Source: Curtobacterium caseinilyticum (GTDB lineage: Bacteria > Actinomycetota > Actinomycetes > Actinomycetales > Microbacteriaceae). From it: a DNA stretch of 64,000 nucleotides. Each line of letters opens with the position of its first letter. Position 1 is the first letter of the stretch. The notes below the pieces were generated by a model. That model worked only from the letters and a program-made list of their open reading frames with translations, was not told the DNA's origin and did no database searches. The stretch is taken from assembly GCF_030363035.1 (NCBI RefSeq), contig NZ_JAUCMN010000007.1:153111-217110 (forward strand), written 5' to 3'. A program made the translations under genes and the position numbers. Positions 51,494-60,242 of this stretch are shown piece by piece.

Positions 51494-52545
51494 CCGGACG
51501 CTTCCCCCAGGTCCGCCCCCGTCGGCTGCGCGCCACCCCCGCCATGCGGCGGCTGGTCGCGGAGACGCGGCTGCACCCAGCCGAGCTCGTGCTGCCGATG
51601 TTCATCCGCGAGGGCGCCACCGACGCCGTCGACATCTCGAGCATGCCGGGCGTGCAGCAGCACTCGCTCGACTCGTTCCGCCGCGCGCTGAACGAGGCCG
51701 CGGAGCAGGGCGTCGGCGGCGTGAACCTGTTCGGCGTGCCGACGTCGAAGGACCCCGAGGGCTCCGGTGCGACCGACCCGGACGGCATCCTGAACGTCGC
51801 GATCCGCATCGCGAGGGAAGAGGTCGGTGACGCGCTCGTCGTGCAGTCCGACCTGTGCCTCGACGAGTTCACCGACCACGGCCACTGCGGCGTGCTCACG
51901 GCCGACGGCTCCGTCGACAACGACGCCACGCTCCTGCGCTACCGCGACATGGCGGTGGCCCAGGCCGAGGCCGGCGCGGAGCTCGTCTGCATGAGCGGCA
52001 TGATGGACGGCCAGATCGCGGCCGCCCGCGACGCCCTCGACGGCGCCGGGCACTCGGGTACCGCACTGCTCGCCTACTCCGCGAAGTACGCGTCGGCCTT
52101 CTACGGCCCGTTCCGCGAGGCCGTCGCGTCGACCCTCGTCGGGGACCGCCGCACGTACCAGATCGACGCCGCCGACGGTCGGCAGGGGCTGCGTGAGGTC
52201 CTGCTCGACATCGAGGAGGGCGCCGACATCGTGATGGTGAAGCCCGCGATGAGCTACCTCGACGTGCTCGCCCGTACCGCGGACGTGTCTGAGGTGCCGG
52301 TCTGGGCGTACCAGATCTCCGGCGAGTACGCGATGATCACGGCAGCGGCGCAGAACGGGTGGATCGACCGGGACGCCGCTGCGATGGAGGCCCTCGTCGG
52401 CATCAAGCGTGCCGGTGCGGACGCGATCCTGACGTACTTCGCGGTCGACATCGCGCGGAAGCTCAACCAGGAGGCCGGCCTGCGCACGTCCGGCAGCACC
52501 GCGGCGGTGTCCGGCGTCGCATCGACCGGGAAGGCCCCCGAATGA
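51490..52545 (+). CDS. hemB: Delta-aminolevulinic acid dehydratase (porphobilinogen synthase)
   Basis: A 351-residue enzyme joining two aminolevulinate molecules. Schiff-base Lys residues are in [14 protein letters not shown] and [11 protein letters not shown]. The metal site reads [14 protein letters not shown], with Asp in place of the second Cys of the zinc type, so a magnesium-type rather than a zinc-type enzyme is likely. The GTG overlaps the stop of hemD and the stop overlaps hemL (ATGA). Confidence 0.96.
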   Translation: MTGRFPQVRPRRLRATPAMRRLVAETRLHPAELVLPMFIREGATDAVDISSMPGVQQHSLDSFRRALNEAAEQGVGGVNLFGVPTSKDPEGSGATDPDGILNVAIRIAREEVGDALVVQSDLCLDEFTDHGHCGVLTADGSVDNDATLLRYRDMAVAQAEAGAELVCMSGMMDGQIAAARDALDGAGHSGTALLAYSAKYASAFYGPFREAVASTLVGDRRTYQIDAADGRQGLREVLLDIEEGADIVMVKPAMSYLDVLARTADVSEVPVWAYQISGEYAMITAAAQNGWIDRDAAAMEALVGIKRAGADAILTYFAVDIARKLNQEAGLRTSGSTAAVSGVASTGKAPE

Positions 52546-53900
52546 CCACCTCTGCTCCGATGACCGGTCCGACGACGAACGACGCGCTGTTCGGCCGCGC
52601 GAAGGACAGCATCCCCGGCGGCGTGAACTCGCCCGTCCGGGCCTACGGGTCCGTCGGCGGCACCCCGCGCTTCCTGACGTCGGCGAACGGCGCGTACGTC
52701 ACGGACGCTGAGGGGCGCGAGTACGTCGACCTCGTCGCGTCCTGGGGTCCCGCGATCCTCGGGCACGCGCACCCGGGCACCGTCGAGGCCGTGCAGCAGG
52801 CGGCCGCACGGGGTCTGTCGTTCGGGGCGTCGACCCCGGGGGAGACCGAGCTCGCCGAGCTCGTGAAGCAGCGCGTGCAGGTCGACGGTGACGGGCCGAT
52901 CGAGAAGCTCCGTATGGTGTCCACCGGCACCGAGGCGACGATGACCGCGATCCGCCTCGCCCGTGGCTACACCGGCCGTGACCTGCTCGTGAAGTTCGCC
53001 GGGCACTACCACGGCCACTCCGACTCGCTGCTGGCCGAGGCCGGTTCGGGCGTCGCCACGCTCGCGCTCCCCGGCAGCGCGGGCATCACCGCGGAGACCG
53101 CCGCGCAGACCCTGGTGCTGCCGTACAACGACCTCGACGCCGTCCGGGCCGCGTTCGACGAGCACTCCGAGCGCATCGCGGCGGTGATCGTCGAGTCCGC
53201 CGCCGCCAACATGGGCGTGCTCGCGCCGGAGCCCGGCTTCAACCGGGCGCTCGCGGAGATCACGCACGCACAGGGCGCGCTGCTCATCGTCGACGAGGTC
53301 CTGACCGGCTTCCGCGTGGGCGCCGCCGGCTGGTGGGGCCTCGAGGCGTCCGGTGCCGTGCCCGAGGGCACCGGGTGGAAGCCCGACATCGTCACGTTCG
53401 GCAAGGTGATCGGTGGCGGCATGCCCCTCGCCGCACTCGGTGGCCGCCGCGAGGTCATGGACTTCCTCGCGCCGCTCGGCCCCGTCTACCAGGCGGGCAC
53501 CCTGTCCGGGAACCCGCTCGCCGTCGCCGCCGGTACCGCCACGCTCCGTGCCGCGACGCCCGAGGTGTACGCGCACCTGGACCGGACGGCGGCGACGATC
53601 GCCGACGCCACGAGTGCCGCGCTGTCGGCCGAGGGCGTGGCGCACACCGTGCAGCACGCCGGCAACCTGTTCTCGTTCGCCTTCACCGAGACGGCGCCGC
53701 GGAACTACGACGACGTCCGGGCGCAGGACGCGTTCCGGTACGCACCGTTCTTCCACAGCATGCTCGACCAGGGCGTGACCCTGCCGCCGAGCGTGTTCGA
53801 GGCGTGGTTCGTCACGGCGGCCCACGACGACGAGGCCGTCGGTCGCGTGCTCGACGCGCTCCCCGCGGCCGCTCGCGCGGCCGCTGCCGCGACCGCGTAG
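52542..53900 (+). CDS. hemL: Glutamate-1-semialdehyde 2,1-aminomutase
   Basis: A 452-residue PLP enzyme turning the product of HemA into 5-aminolevulinate. [17 protein letters not shown] is the diagnostic start, [12 protein letters not shown] and [18 protein letters not shown] bind substrate and [13 protein letters not shown] has the PLP Asp, and the Schiff-base Lys is in [11 protein letters not shown]. It is the last gene of the hem operon and ends beside a strong hairpin. Its separation from hemA by the whole cluster still puts both ends of the C5 pathway in one locus. Confidence 0.96.
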   Translation: MTTSAPMTGPTTNDALFGRAKDSIPGGVNSPVRAYGSVGGTPRFLTSANGAYVTDAEGREYVDLVASWGPAILGHAHPGTVEAVQQAAARGLSFGASTPGETELAELVKQRVQVDGDGPIEKLRMVSTGTEATMTAIRLARGYTGRDLLVKFAGHYHGHSDSLLAEAGSGVATLALPGSAGITAETAAQTLVLPYNDLDAVRAAFDEHSERIAAVIVESAAANMGVLAPEPGFNRALAEITHAQGALLIVDEVLTGFRVGAAGWWGLEASGAVPEGTGWKPDIVTFGKVIGGGMPLAALGGRREVMDFLAPLGPVYQAGTLSGNPLAVAAGTATLRAATPEVYAHLDRTAATIADATSAALSAEGVAHTVQHAGNLFSFAFTETAPRNYDDVRAQDAFRYAPFFHSMLDQGVTLPPSVFEAWFVTAAHDDEAVGRVLDALPAAARAAAAATA

Positions 53901-53914
53901 AAGTCCCCTCGCAA

Positions 53915-53976
53915 GACGCCACGTCGGCGACTCCGCGCAGCGACATCTCGCTGCGCGGAGTCGCCGACGTTGCGTT
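53915..53976. repeat. Hairpin element, ACGTTGCGTTTCGCGG family, copy 2
   Basis: Perfect 23-bp stem, 53921-53943 with 53948-53970, loop CATC, extended past one mismatch by ACGC/GCGT. Outer arm and right flank match the element at 2032-2091, while the inner stem differs. It lies 14 bases after the hemL stop and may end the hem operon, though no U-run follows. Confidence 0.8.
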
Positions 53977-54041
53977 TCGCGGTAGGGGTGCGCTCGAGCC
54001 GCACGCTGGTGTGGAAACCGAGTGACATGTAGTGTTTCAGT

Positions 54042-55217
54042 GTGCAGAACACGACGCTGTCTTCGTACTTCCGCTCCGCGCGCGGCTGCCGCCTGCTCGT
54101 CGACCTGACCGTCGGCGTGGCCTTCGCGTGCGTCATCTGGACGTACTCGCTCTCGTACGACGGGTCTGTCGACAACGGGGACCGGGCCGTCCGGGCATGG
54201 ACCGGCTGGCACCTCTTCATCCCCGCCGTCACCGTGGCGCTGGTCGGCGTCCGGCGGCTCGTGCCGTGGCCGGTGCTCGCAGCCCTGCTCGCCGTGGACT
54301 GGTACGACCGCTGGCGGTCCATCGGCAGTGAACCCTTCGGTGTCGCGATGGGACTCTTCACCATCGCCAGCGAGCGTCCGTGGCGCCAGACCCTCGTCGC
54401 GGGCGGTGTGGCGCTCTCCGTGCTCGTGGCTTCGACACAGCTCATCGGCCGGACGACACGAGGGTTCTGGACGTGCCTGATCGTCTACACGTTCGGCATC
54501 GTCGCGGGGCTGGCGGTGCGGCGCGTGCAGGCGTACCGCTGGCGAGTGCTCCGGCTCCTCGCACAGTCGCGCATCGAGCGCAGGACGACCCAGCGCGCCG
54601 AGGAGCGAGCGGCGCTGGCCCTCGAGGTCCACGACGTCTGCTCCAACTCCCTCGCCGTCGTCAGTCGACTCAGCGAGGTCGCGCGCAGCCGTGTCGCGGC
54701 CGAACCGGACACGGCGATGCGTCTCCTGGACGACGTCGCGCGCGTTGCGCGGGACGGCATGGCCGAGGTCCGACGGTTCGTGCGACTCGCCGAGAGCGAC
54801 CCGGTCGACGGCGATGTCCACGCCATGATCGCGCGCGTCCGGGCGGTCGGCGTCCCGTTGACGGCGACGATCTCGGGGGAGCCGCGGGACCAGCGGGTCG
54901 CGGCGACGGTGTACCGGGTGGTGCAGGAGGCCCTGACGAACGTGCTGCGCCATGCAGGTCCCGATCGGGTCGAACTCGAGGTCCGCCACGACCAGGAGGG
55001 CGGGGTCTCCCTGCGGGTCCTGAACGACGGTGTGGTCGCCACCACGCGCGGGTCCGGCCGTGGGACGCGCGGTATGGCCGAGCGCGTGGCGACGCTCGGG
55101 GGGAGCCTCCGAGTCGGGCCCGGGCATGAGGACGGCACCTGGTGCGTGGAGGCGGTCGTCCCTCCGCCCGGCGGCCTCGCGACCGCCCAGCGTCGTTCGA
55201 CGGTGGTGGCACGGTGA
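54042..55217 (+). CDS. Sensor histidine kinase, NarL-type two-component system
   Basis: A 391-residue membrane kinase. The first 165 residues hold five or six hydrophobic segments with short loops and no large sensor domain, so it probably senses the membrane or acts with a partner. A HisKA_3 domain follows, with phospho-acceptor His in ALEVHDVCSNSL, then an ATPase domain with VVQEALTNVLRHAG (N box) and a GRGTRGMAERV glycine-rich loop. TAGTGT lies six bases before the GTG (leaderless). The stop overlaps the response regulator start (GTGA). Confidence 0.92.
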   Translation: MQNTTLSSYFRSARGCRLLVDLTVGVAFACVIWTYSLSYDGSVDNGDRAVRAWTGWHLFIPAVTVALVGVRRLVPWPVLAALLAVDWYDRWRSIGSEPFGVAMGLFTIASERPWRQTLVAGGVALSVLVASTQLIGRTTRGFWTCLIVYTFGIVAGLAVRRVQAYRWRVLRLLAQSRIERRTTQRAEERAALALEVHDVCSNSLAVVSRLSEVARSRVAAEPDTAMRLLDDVARVARDGMAEVRRFVRLAESDPVDGDVHAMIARVRAVGVPLTATISGEPRDQRVAATVYRVVQEALTNVLRHAGPDRVELEVRHDQEGGVSLRVLNDGVVATTRGSGRGTRGMAERVATLGGSLRVGPGHEDGTWCVEAVVPPPGGLATAQRRSTVVAR

Positions 55218-55873
55218 TCCGCGTCCTCGTCGTCGACGACCAGCACCTGCTCCGCACCGGGACCGCGATGGTGATCGGGACGGCGGACGACCTCGTCGTC
55301 GTGGGGGAGGCGCAGGACGGTCTCCAGGCCCTGGAACGGGTCGGTGTCCTCCGACCGGACGTCGTCGTGATGGACGTCCGGATGCCGGGGATCGACGGCA
55401 TCGAGACCACCAGGCGGATCACGGAGCGCTTCCCGGCCGTCAAGGTCCTCGTGCTCACGCAGTTCGACCTCGACGAGCACGTGTTCGGCGCCCTCGCCGC
55501 CGGCGCGAGCGGCTACCTGCTCAAGGAGAGTTCCGCCGCGGAGCTCTGCACTGCGGTCCGGACGGTGGCCGCGGGTGATGCGATCGTGGCGCCTCGAGCG
55601 TGCCGACGCCTGGTCGAGACGGTGAAGCCGGCGTTGCTCACGGCCCGCTCGCAGCAGGCTCAGGCCTCGCCCTTCGGCGCCCTCAGCGCTCGGGAGCTCG
55701 ACGTCGTCCGGGCCCTGGCGGACGGGTCGTCGAACGCCGAGGTGGCCCGGTCCCTCTTCATCTCCGAGGCGACCGTGAAGAGCCACGTCGCGAGCATCCT
55801 GCGGAAGCTCGGGGTCCGTGACCGCGTGCACATCGTCATCGAGGCGTTCCGCTGCGGGGTGGTCCGGGACTGA
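55214..55873 (+). CDS. Response regulator, NarL/FixJ family
   Basis: A 219-residue partner of the upstream kinase. The receiver domain has VLVVDDQHLL, phospho-acceptor Asp in DVVVMDVRMPGIDGI (about residue 54) and Lys in YLLKES. The C-terminal LuxR-type helix-turn-helix has LSARELDVVRALADGSSNAE and SEATVKSHVASILRKLGV. It ends three bases from the convergent L,D-transpeptidase gene. Its targets are unknown; envelope genes next to it are candidates by position only. Confidence 0.95.
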   Translation: MIRVLVVDDQHLLRTGTAMVIGTADDLVVVGEAQDGLQALERVGVLRPDVVVMDVRMPGIDGIETTRRITERFPAVKVLVLTQFDLDEHVFGALAAGASGYLLKESSAAELCTAVRTVAAGDAIVAPRACRRLVETVKPALLTARSQQAQASPFGALSARELDVVRALADGSSNAEVARSLFISEATVKSHVASILRKLGVRDRVHIVIEAFRCGVVRD

Positions 55874-55876
55874 TCG

Positions 55877-56767
55877 TCAGGGCAGGACGACGATCGGCGT
55901 CCCCAGCGGCAGTGCGTCGAGCTGCGCGATGGCACCCGGTCGGACGCGGATGCACCCGTGCGACACGCGGCCGCGTGGGTCCGGGTTGGCGTGGATCGCG
56001 ATGAGCCCGCCGTCGGTGCCGGTGTACGGCTCGTCGGCTGCGGTCGCGTGCAGCGAGGTGAGCTGGATCGCCCCGGGCGCCAGCGCCTGCGCGGGGTCCA
56101 CGTAGCGGGCCTGGAGGTAGCCGCTCACACCTGTCGGCGTCGGGGTGGAGTCCTGTCCGACTCCGACCTCGTGCCGGTGCGATCCCTGCGCTGTCGTGAT
56201 CGTCATCGACTGCTCCGCCACACGGACCGTGACCGAGGCGGTGGCTGGCTGCATCGTGGGCAGCTCGTCGGTCCGCGCCCACGCCGCCGTCTGTGCGGGT
56301 GCCCCCGACGCACCCGCTGCCGAGGGCAGCGTCTGCCGGGCGGGCGTCAGGACGAGCGTCCAGTCGCCGGTCGTGGTCACCGCGGCGACGACGGTCGGTC
56401 CCCGCAGGAAGTTGCGCCCGGGGAGCACGGCGACCGGTTCTCCGTCGCGGGCCGCGTACAGCACCAGGTCGTGTTCGAGGAGGCCGGCGTGTGACGCCAC
56501 AGCGTCGGGCCCGGGCAGGAGTGCGCCGATGACGGCGTCGTGCACGGCGACCGGCAGGTCCTCGGTGGGCGGACCGGCCGGTGCGGTGCTCGCCTCCGGG
56601 GAAGGGCTCGGTGTGGGGCTCGGCGGGGACTGGCCCTGCGCGGGTGACGTCGGGTGTGACGGACGCGGGTCCGTGGAGGTGGTGCTGCACGCCGACGCAC
56701 CTGCCACGAGGGCAGCACCCACCGTGAGTCCGAGGCAACGGAGCGCCGCACGGCGGTCGAGGGTCAT
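55877..56767 (-). CDS. L,D-transpeptidase (YkuD domain), lipoprotein
   Basis: A 296-residue exported enzyme. Signal with RRAALRCLGLTVGAALVAG and lipobox ASAC, a Pro/Ser/Thr-rich linker (about 30-65), a middle domain, and a C-terminal YkuD domain with the catalytic motif IAIHANPDPRGRVSHGCIRV (His, then Ser-His-Gly-Cys). It forms 3-3 cross-links in peptidoglycan or anchors proteins. A ribosome site AAAGGA precedes the ATG. It lies 84 bases downstream of a secreted Gln-rich protein gene, probably in the same transcript. Confidence 0.93.
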   Translation of the reverse strand: MTLDRRAALRCLGLTVGAALVAGASACSTTSTDPRPSHPTSPAQGQSPPSPTPSPSPEASTAPAGPPTEDLPVAVHDAVIGALLPGPDAVASHAGLLEHDLVLYAARDGEPVAVLPGRNFLRGPTVVAAVTTTGDWTLVLTPARQTLPSAAGASGAPAQTAAWARTDELPTMQPATASVTVRVAEQSMTITTAQGSHRHEVGVGQDSTPTPTGVSGYLQARYVDPAQALAPGAIQLTSLHATAADEPYTGTDGGLIAIHANPDPRGRVSHGCIRVRPGAIAQLDALPLGTPIVVLP

Positions 56768-56851
56768 GGATCGGTCCTTTCGACGGTCCGGGGATCAGCG
56801 GTGGGGGGACGGCGGGGCCGCGGCGACGTGGCGCCGCGGCCCCGAGCCGGA

Positions 56852-57430
56852 TCACCCCGCGACGCGCGGGAGCTTGGTCGGGGGCTGGGTGACGCCCTGC
56901 TTCCCGACCGGGGCCTTCGGCTTGGAGCTGCCAGATCCGGGGGTGCTCTTCCCCGAGTGACGGTCAGGATTCGCCGCCTCCTCCAGCTCCGATCCGTCGT
57001 TCGCGCTGCACCCGGCCGCGAGGAGCTGCCGAGCGCTCTCCGGCGTGATGTGTCCGTCCTTGCCGTACACCGGTGTCGGCTTCGTGCCCTTCGTGCAGGT
57101 GAAGCGGTCACCCGCCGGCTGCTGCTGGCGCTGCTGCTCGGACTGCAGCTGCTTCTCCTGGTCCGCGGGCGTGGTCGACCCGTCGTTCCCGCCCGACCCC
57201 CGCGCGTCGGACCCGGTCGACCCCGACTTCCCGCCGGACCCCTTCGTGTCCGTCGTCCGAGGGTCCTTCCGGTCCTGCCCCTGGTTGCCGGTCTGCTGCT
57301 GCGAGGTGGTCGGTCGACCGGTTCCCGACCGGTCCGGTTCGCCGTGCGCCGTGAGCGGCGCGAGGACGACCCCACCCACGAGGGCGAGCCCGGCCGACGT
57401 GGCGAGGATGGTCTTCTTGATGGTGTTCAC
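56852..57430 (-). CDS. Secreted low-complexity protein upstream of the L,D-transpeptidase
   Basis: A 192-residue exported protein from a GTG with GGAG upstream. Signal peptide NTIKKTILATSAGLALVGG, with likely cleavage after AHG near residue 29. The mature chain is mostly disordered: Gly/Ser/Asp/Lys repeats (GSGGKSGSTGSDARGSGG), a Gln run (QSEQQRQQQ), then a small ordered segment with two Cys (FTCTKGTKP, LLAAGCSAND) and a Pro/Lys-rich end. No family recognised. Position suggests a cell-wall role with the transpeptidase. Confidence 0.75.
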   Translation of the reverse strand: MNTIKKTILATSAGLALVGGVVLAPLTAHGEPDRSGTGRPTTSQQQTGNQGQDRKDPRTTDTKGSGGKSGSTGSDARGSGGNDGSTTPADQEKQLQSEQQRQQQPAGDRFTCTKGTKPTPVYGKDGHITPESARQLLAAGCSANDGSELEEAANPDRHSGKSTPGSGSSKPKAPVGKQGVTQPPTKLPRVAG

Positions 57431-57580
57431 GATGTGCTCCGTTCGGTCGTGTCGGCGGTCTCTCCGTCGACATGAACAGTGAAGCGCTGGAACACCACAT
57501 GTCACACCGTCCGGACGGACGGTTGCGCACCCCGCCGTCCGGACGACGCGGCGCACGGTTCCCCGACCAGAGGTGGTTCC

Positions 57581-57600
57581 GGACGGGAGGCGCGGTGCGG
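57581..57600. repeat. Half copy of the GGACGGGAGGC element next to the ABC gene
   Basis: GGACGGGAGGCGCGGTGCGG is identical to the left arm of copy 3 (13538-13557). The expected right arm is missing; the ABC gene stop begins at the next base. A truncated or decayed copy. Confidence 0.7.
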
Positions 57601-58386
57601 CTACTCCGCGCGGCGCGCGTGCCAGCGGCCAGCGGTCCGCTCGATGGCCAGCGGGAAGGCGAAGGCGTGCGACACCGCCTCGGACGTGACGACCTCGTCG
57701 GCCGGGCCCTGGGCCACCACGGCGCCGTCGCGCAGCAGCATCGCGTGCGAGGTCGACGCGGGCAGGTCCTCGAGGTGGTGGGTCACCATCACGCTGCCGA
57801 GGTCCGGCTGGCGCTGGCGCAGGGCGTCGATCGTCTCGAGCAGGTGCTCGCGCGCGGCGACGTCGAGTCCGGTGGCCGGCTCGTCGAGCAGCAGCAGGCG
57901 CGGTTCGCTCATCAACGCCCGGGCGATGAGGGTCCGACCGCGTTCGCCCTGCGACAGCACCGGCCACCGGGCGTCGGCCCGTGCCGCGAGGCCGACGTCC
58001 GCGACGTGCCGTCGGGCGGTCTCGAGCTGGTCCGGCGTCGGCTCCCACCGCATCATGAGGTCCGTCGTGCCGGTCAGCCCGGTCAGGACGGTCTCGGTGA
58101 CCGTCAGCGGCGACAGCATGCGGTGCCGCGGGTCGACGTGCCCGATGTGCTCGCGGAGCTCCCGCACGTCGACGCGGCCGAGCCGACGCCCGAGCAGTTC
58201 GACGGTGCCCGCGGTCGGGTGCCCGTTCGCACCGAGGACCGCGAGCAGGGTCGACTTGCCCGCGCCGTTCGGACCCAGCAGCGCCCAGTGCTCACGGCTG
58301 CGGACGGTCAGCGCCACGTCGTGCAGCAGGTCCCGCCCGGAGCGGGTGACACGGAGGGCTGCAGTTCTGAGCAGGACGTCGGTCAC
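57601..58386 (-). CDS. ABC transporter ATP-binding protein
   Basis: A 261-residue single ATPase domain. Walker A GPNGAGKST (about residues 38-46), Q-loop around HVDPRHRML, signature LSQGERGR, Walker B LLLLDEPATGLD and the switch His in VTHHLEDLP are all present. No membrane or binding-protein partner is encoded nearby, and the gene stands alone. CAGACT precedes the GTG at six bases (leaderless). It could energise an unlinked transporter or act in another way. Confidence 0.9.
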   Translation of the reverse strand: MTDVLLRTAALRVTRSGRDLLHDVALTVRSREHWALLGPNGAGKSTLLAVLGANGHPTAGTVELLGRRLGRVDVRELREHIGHVDPRHRMLSPLTVTETVLTGLTGTTDLMMRWEPTPDQLETARRHVADVGLAARADARWPVLSQGERGRTLIARALMSEPRLLLLDEPATGLDVAAREHLLETIDALRQRQPDLGSVMVTHHLEDLPASTSHAMLLRDGAVVAQGPADEVVTSEAVSHAFAFPLAIERTAGRWHARRAE

Positions 58387-58426
58387 CCGGCCAGTCTGCC
58401 CGGTCGGGTAGCCCGCACCGCCCGTC

Positions 58427-59125
58427 TCAAGCGGTCGCGTCGGCGTCGGCGTCGGCGTTCGCGTTCGCGGCGCGCATCTCCGTCAGGTGCTCCGCCATCG
58501 CGCGGGACATCGACCGGATGACGGCCCCGGCGGCCTCGCCGTCGCGACCCTTCGCCGCGGCGTGGAAGGAGTCGAGCCCGTGCTTGACGTCCCAGAACAC
58601 GAACTCCGGCTGCCCGATCCGCACGAACTTCGCGCGGTTGACGATGCCCTCGGAGGTCTTCACCAGCAGCTCGTTGCCGGAGTGGGCGACGAGGAAGGCG
58701 ATGAGCGCGTCGATGTCGTCGTTGAGCGCGCGGTCCTCGGCGTCGGCGTGCTTCCGGGCCTGGTCGAGGAGCTTGCCGAGCTGCTTGACCGCGGCGTCGT
58801 CGAGCTTCGGCACGGCCCAGCGCGCCGCGAGCTCGGCGAAGCCGAACAGGAGCTGGAACGCGTCGTCGTACTGCTCACGGGTCGGGGAGGCGACGCGCGT
58901 GTAGCGGTTCGCCTCCATCTCGACCAGGCCGAAGTCGACGAGCTTCGCGATCGCTTCGCGGATCGGCGTGCGACTCACCCCGAGCCAGGCGACGAGCTCG
59001 TCGTCGTTCAGGCGCTCGCCGGCCTGCAGTGTGCCGTCCTGGATCGCCGCGAGCATCTTCTCGAGGACGACGTCGCGCAGGAGCTTCCGCGGCGACGACT
59101 CGACCGACGACTTGGGTACCGGCAT
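58427..59125 (-). CDS. GntR-family regulator, FadR/FCD subfamily
   Basis: A 232-residue regulator. The N-terminal winged helix has KLLRDVVLEKMLAAIQDGTLQAGERL and LVAWLGVSRTPIREAIAKL (the TPIREA motif of GntR proteins, about residues 52-57). The C-terminal FCD domain is helical, with Asp and His residues that could bind metal. The tail is a run of Ala/Asn/Asp repeats (ANANADADADA), which in DNA is an imperfect GTCGGC repeat. Ligands of this group are usually organic acids. It is isolated from any obvious target. Confidence 0.9.
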   Translation of the reverse strand: MPVPKSSVESSPRKLLRDVVLEKMLAAIQDGTLQAGERLNDDELVAWLGVSRTPIREAIAKLVDFGLVEMEANRYTRVASPTREQYDDAFQLLFGFAELAARWAVPKLDDAAVKQLGKLLDQARKHADAEDRALNDDIDALIAFLVAHSGNELLVKTSEGIVNRAKFVRIGQPEFVFWDVKHGLDSFHAAAKGRDGEAAGAVIRSMSRAMAEHLTEMRAANANADADADATA

Positions 59126-59220
59126 GGCTGCTCCTCACAGGTTCGGGTGTTCCGTGTGCCAAACCTAGCGTGTCAGTTAGCAAGCGTTTGGGAAAACACC
59201 CGGCATGTGCTGCCCGACCC

Positions 59221-60198
59221 TCACCGCCGCACGTCGACCACCGTCCGTCCGTGGACCTTCCCGGCGACGACGTCTGCGCCGATCGCGATGGCGTGCTCGA
59301 GGTCGACCGTGCGGGTGACGTCGGCGAGCAGGGCGCGGTCGAGGTCGGTCGCGAGCCGGTCCCACGCCTGCTGGCGCAGCGGCAGCGGTGCCTCGACGGA
59401 GTTGATGCCGAGCAGCGAGACCGCGCGCAGGATGAACGGCATCACGGTCGTCGGCAGCGCCGAGTCCTGCGCGAGGCCGCAGGCGGTCACGGCGCCGCCC
59501 CACTTCGTCGACGCGAGGACGTTCGCGAGGGTTGCGCCCCCGACGCTGTCGACCGCACCCGCCCAGGTCGCGCGCTGCATCGGTCGGCCGAGCTCGGCGA
59601 GGGTCGCTCGGTCGACGACCTCGGTCGCTCCGAGCGTCCGGAGCGACGCCGCGTTCGACGTCCGTCCGGTGGAGGCCGTCACCCGGTACCCGCGGGCGGC
59701 CAGCAGGGCGATCGCGACCGTCCCGACCCCGCCGGACGCGCCGGTCACGAGCACGGGACCGTCGTCGGGGGCGACCGTGCGCTCGAGCGCCAGGACGGAC
59801 AGCATCGCGGTGAAGCCGGCGGTGCCGATCGCGGCCGCGAACGAGTCCTCGACGGCGCCGGGCAGCACCACGAGCGACCCGCTCGGCACGATCGCGTGCT
59901 CGGCCCAGCCACCGTGCCGGGTCTCGCCGAGTCCGGCGCCGTTGCAGACCACGCGGTCACCGATGGCGACGTCGTGGACGCCCGGACCGAGCGCCGAGAC
60001 GGTGCCGACGACGTCGATGCCGGGGACGAGGGGGTCGATCCGGGCGACGCCCGGGTTGCCCGCCAGGGCGAGGCCGTCCTTGTAGTTCACGCTGGAGCAC
60101 GTGACGTCGACGAGGGCCTCGCCCTCGTCCGGGTCGGGCACGTCGATCTGCGTGATCGTGGGCGGGGCGGAACGGGAGACGAGGACTGCGCGCGTCAT
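59221..60198 (-). CDS. YhdH/AcuI-type NADPH-dependent quinone (acrylyl-CoA) reductase
   Basis: A 325-residue zinc-free medium-chain reductase. SSVNYKDGLALAGNPGVARIDPLVPGIDVVGTV matches the YhdH family, with the NYKDGL signature; VLVTGASGGVGTVAIALLAARGY is the NADPH-binding motif (about 150-172) and GINSVEAPLPLRQQAWDRLA a family C-terminal segment. It probably reduces acryloyl-CoA or quinones. It lies between the GntR gene and pfkA, all on the minus strand but with separate gaps. Confidence 0.92.
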   Translation of the reverse strand: MTRAVLVSRSAPPTITQIDVPDPDEGEALVDVTCSSVNYKDGLALAGNPGVARIDPLVPGIDVVGTVSALGPGVHDVAIGDRVVCNGAGLGETRHGGWAEHAIVPSGSLVVLPGAVEDSFAAAIGTAGFTAMLSVLALERTVAPDDGPVLVTGASGGVGTVAIALLAARGYRVTASTGRTSNAASLRTLGATEVVDRATLAELGRPMQRATWAGAVDSVGGATLANVLASTKWGGAVTACGLAQDSALPTTVMPFILRAVSLLGINSVEAPLPLRQQAWDRLATDLDRALLADVTRTVDLEHAIAIGADVVAGKVHGRTVVDVRR

Positions 60199-60242
60199 GC
60201 GTCGGACGCTACCCCGTGCCTCCCGGCCGGACGCCGCGCCGC

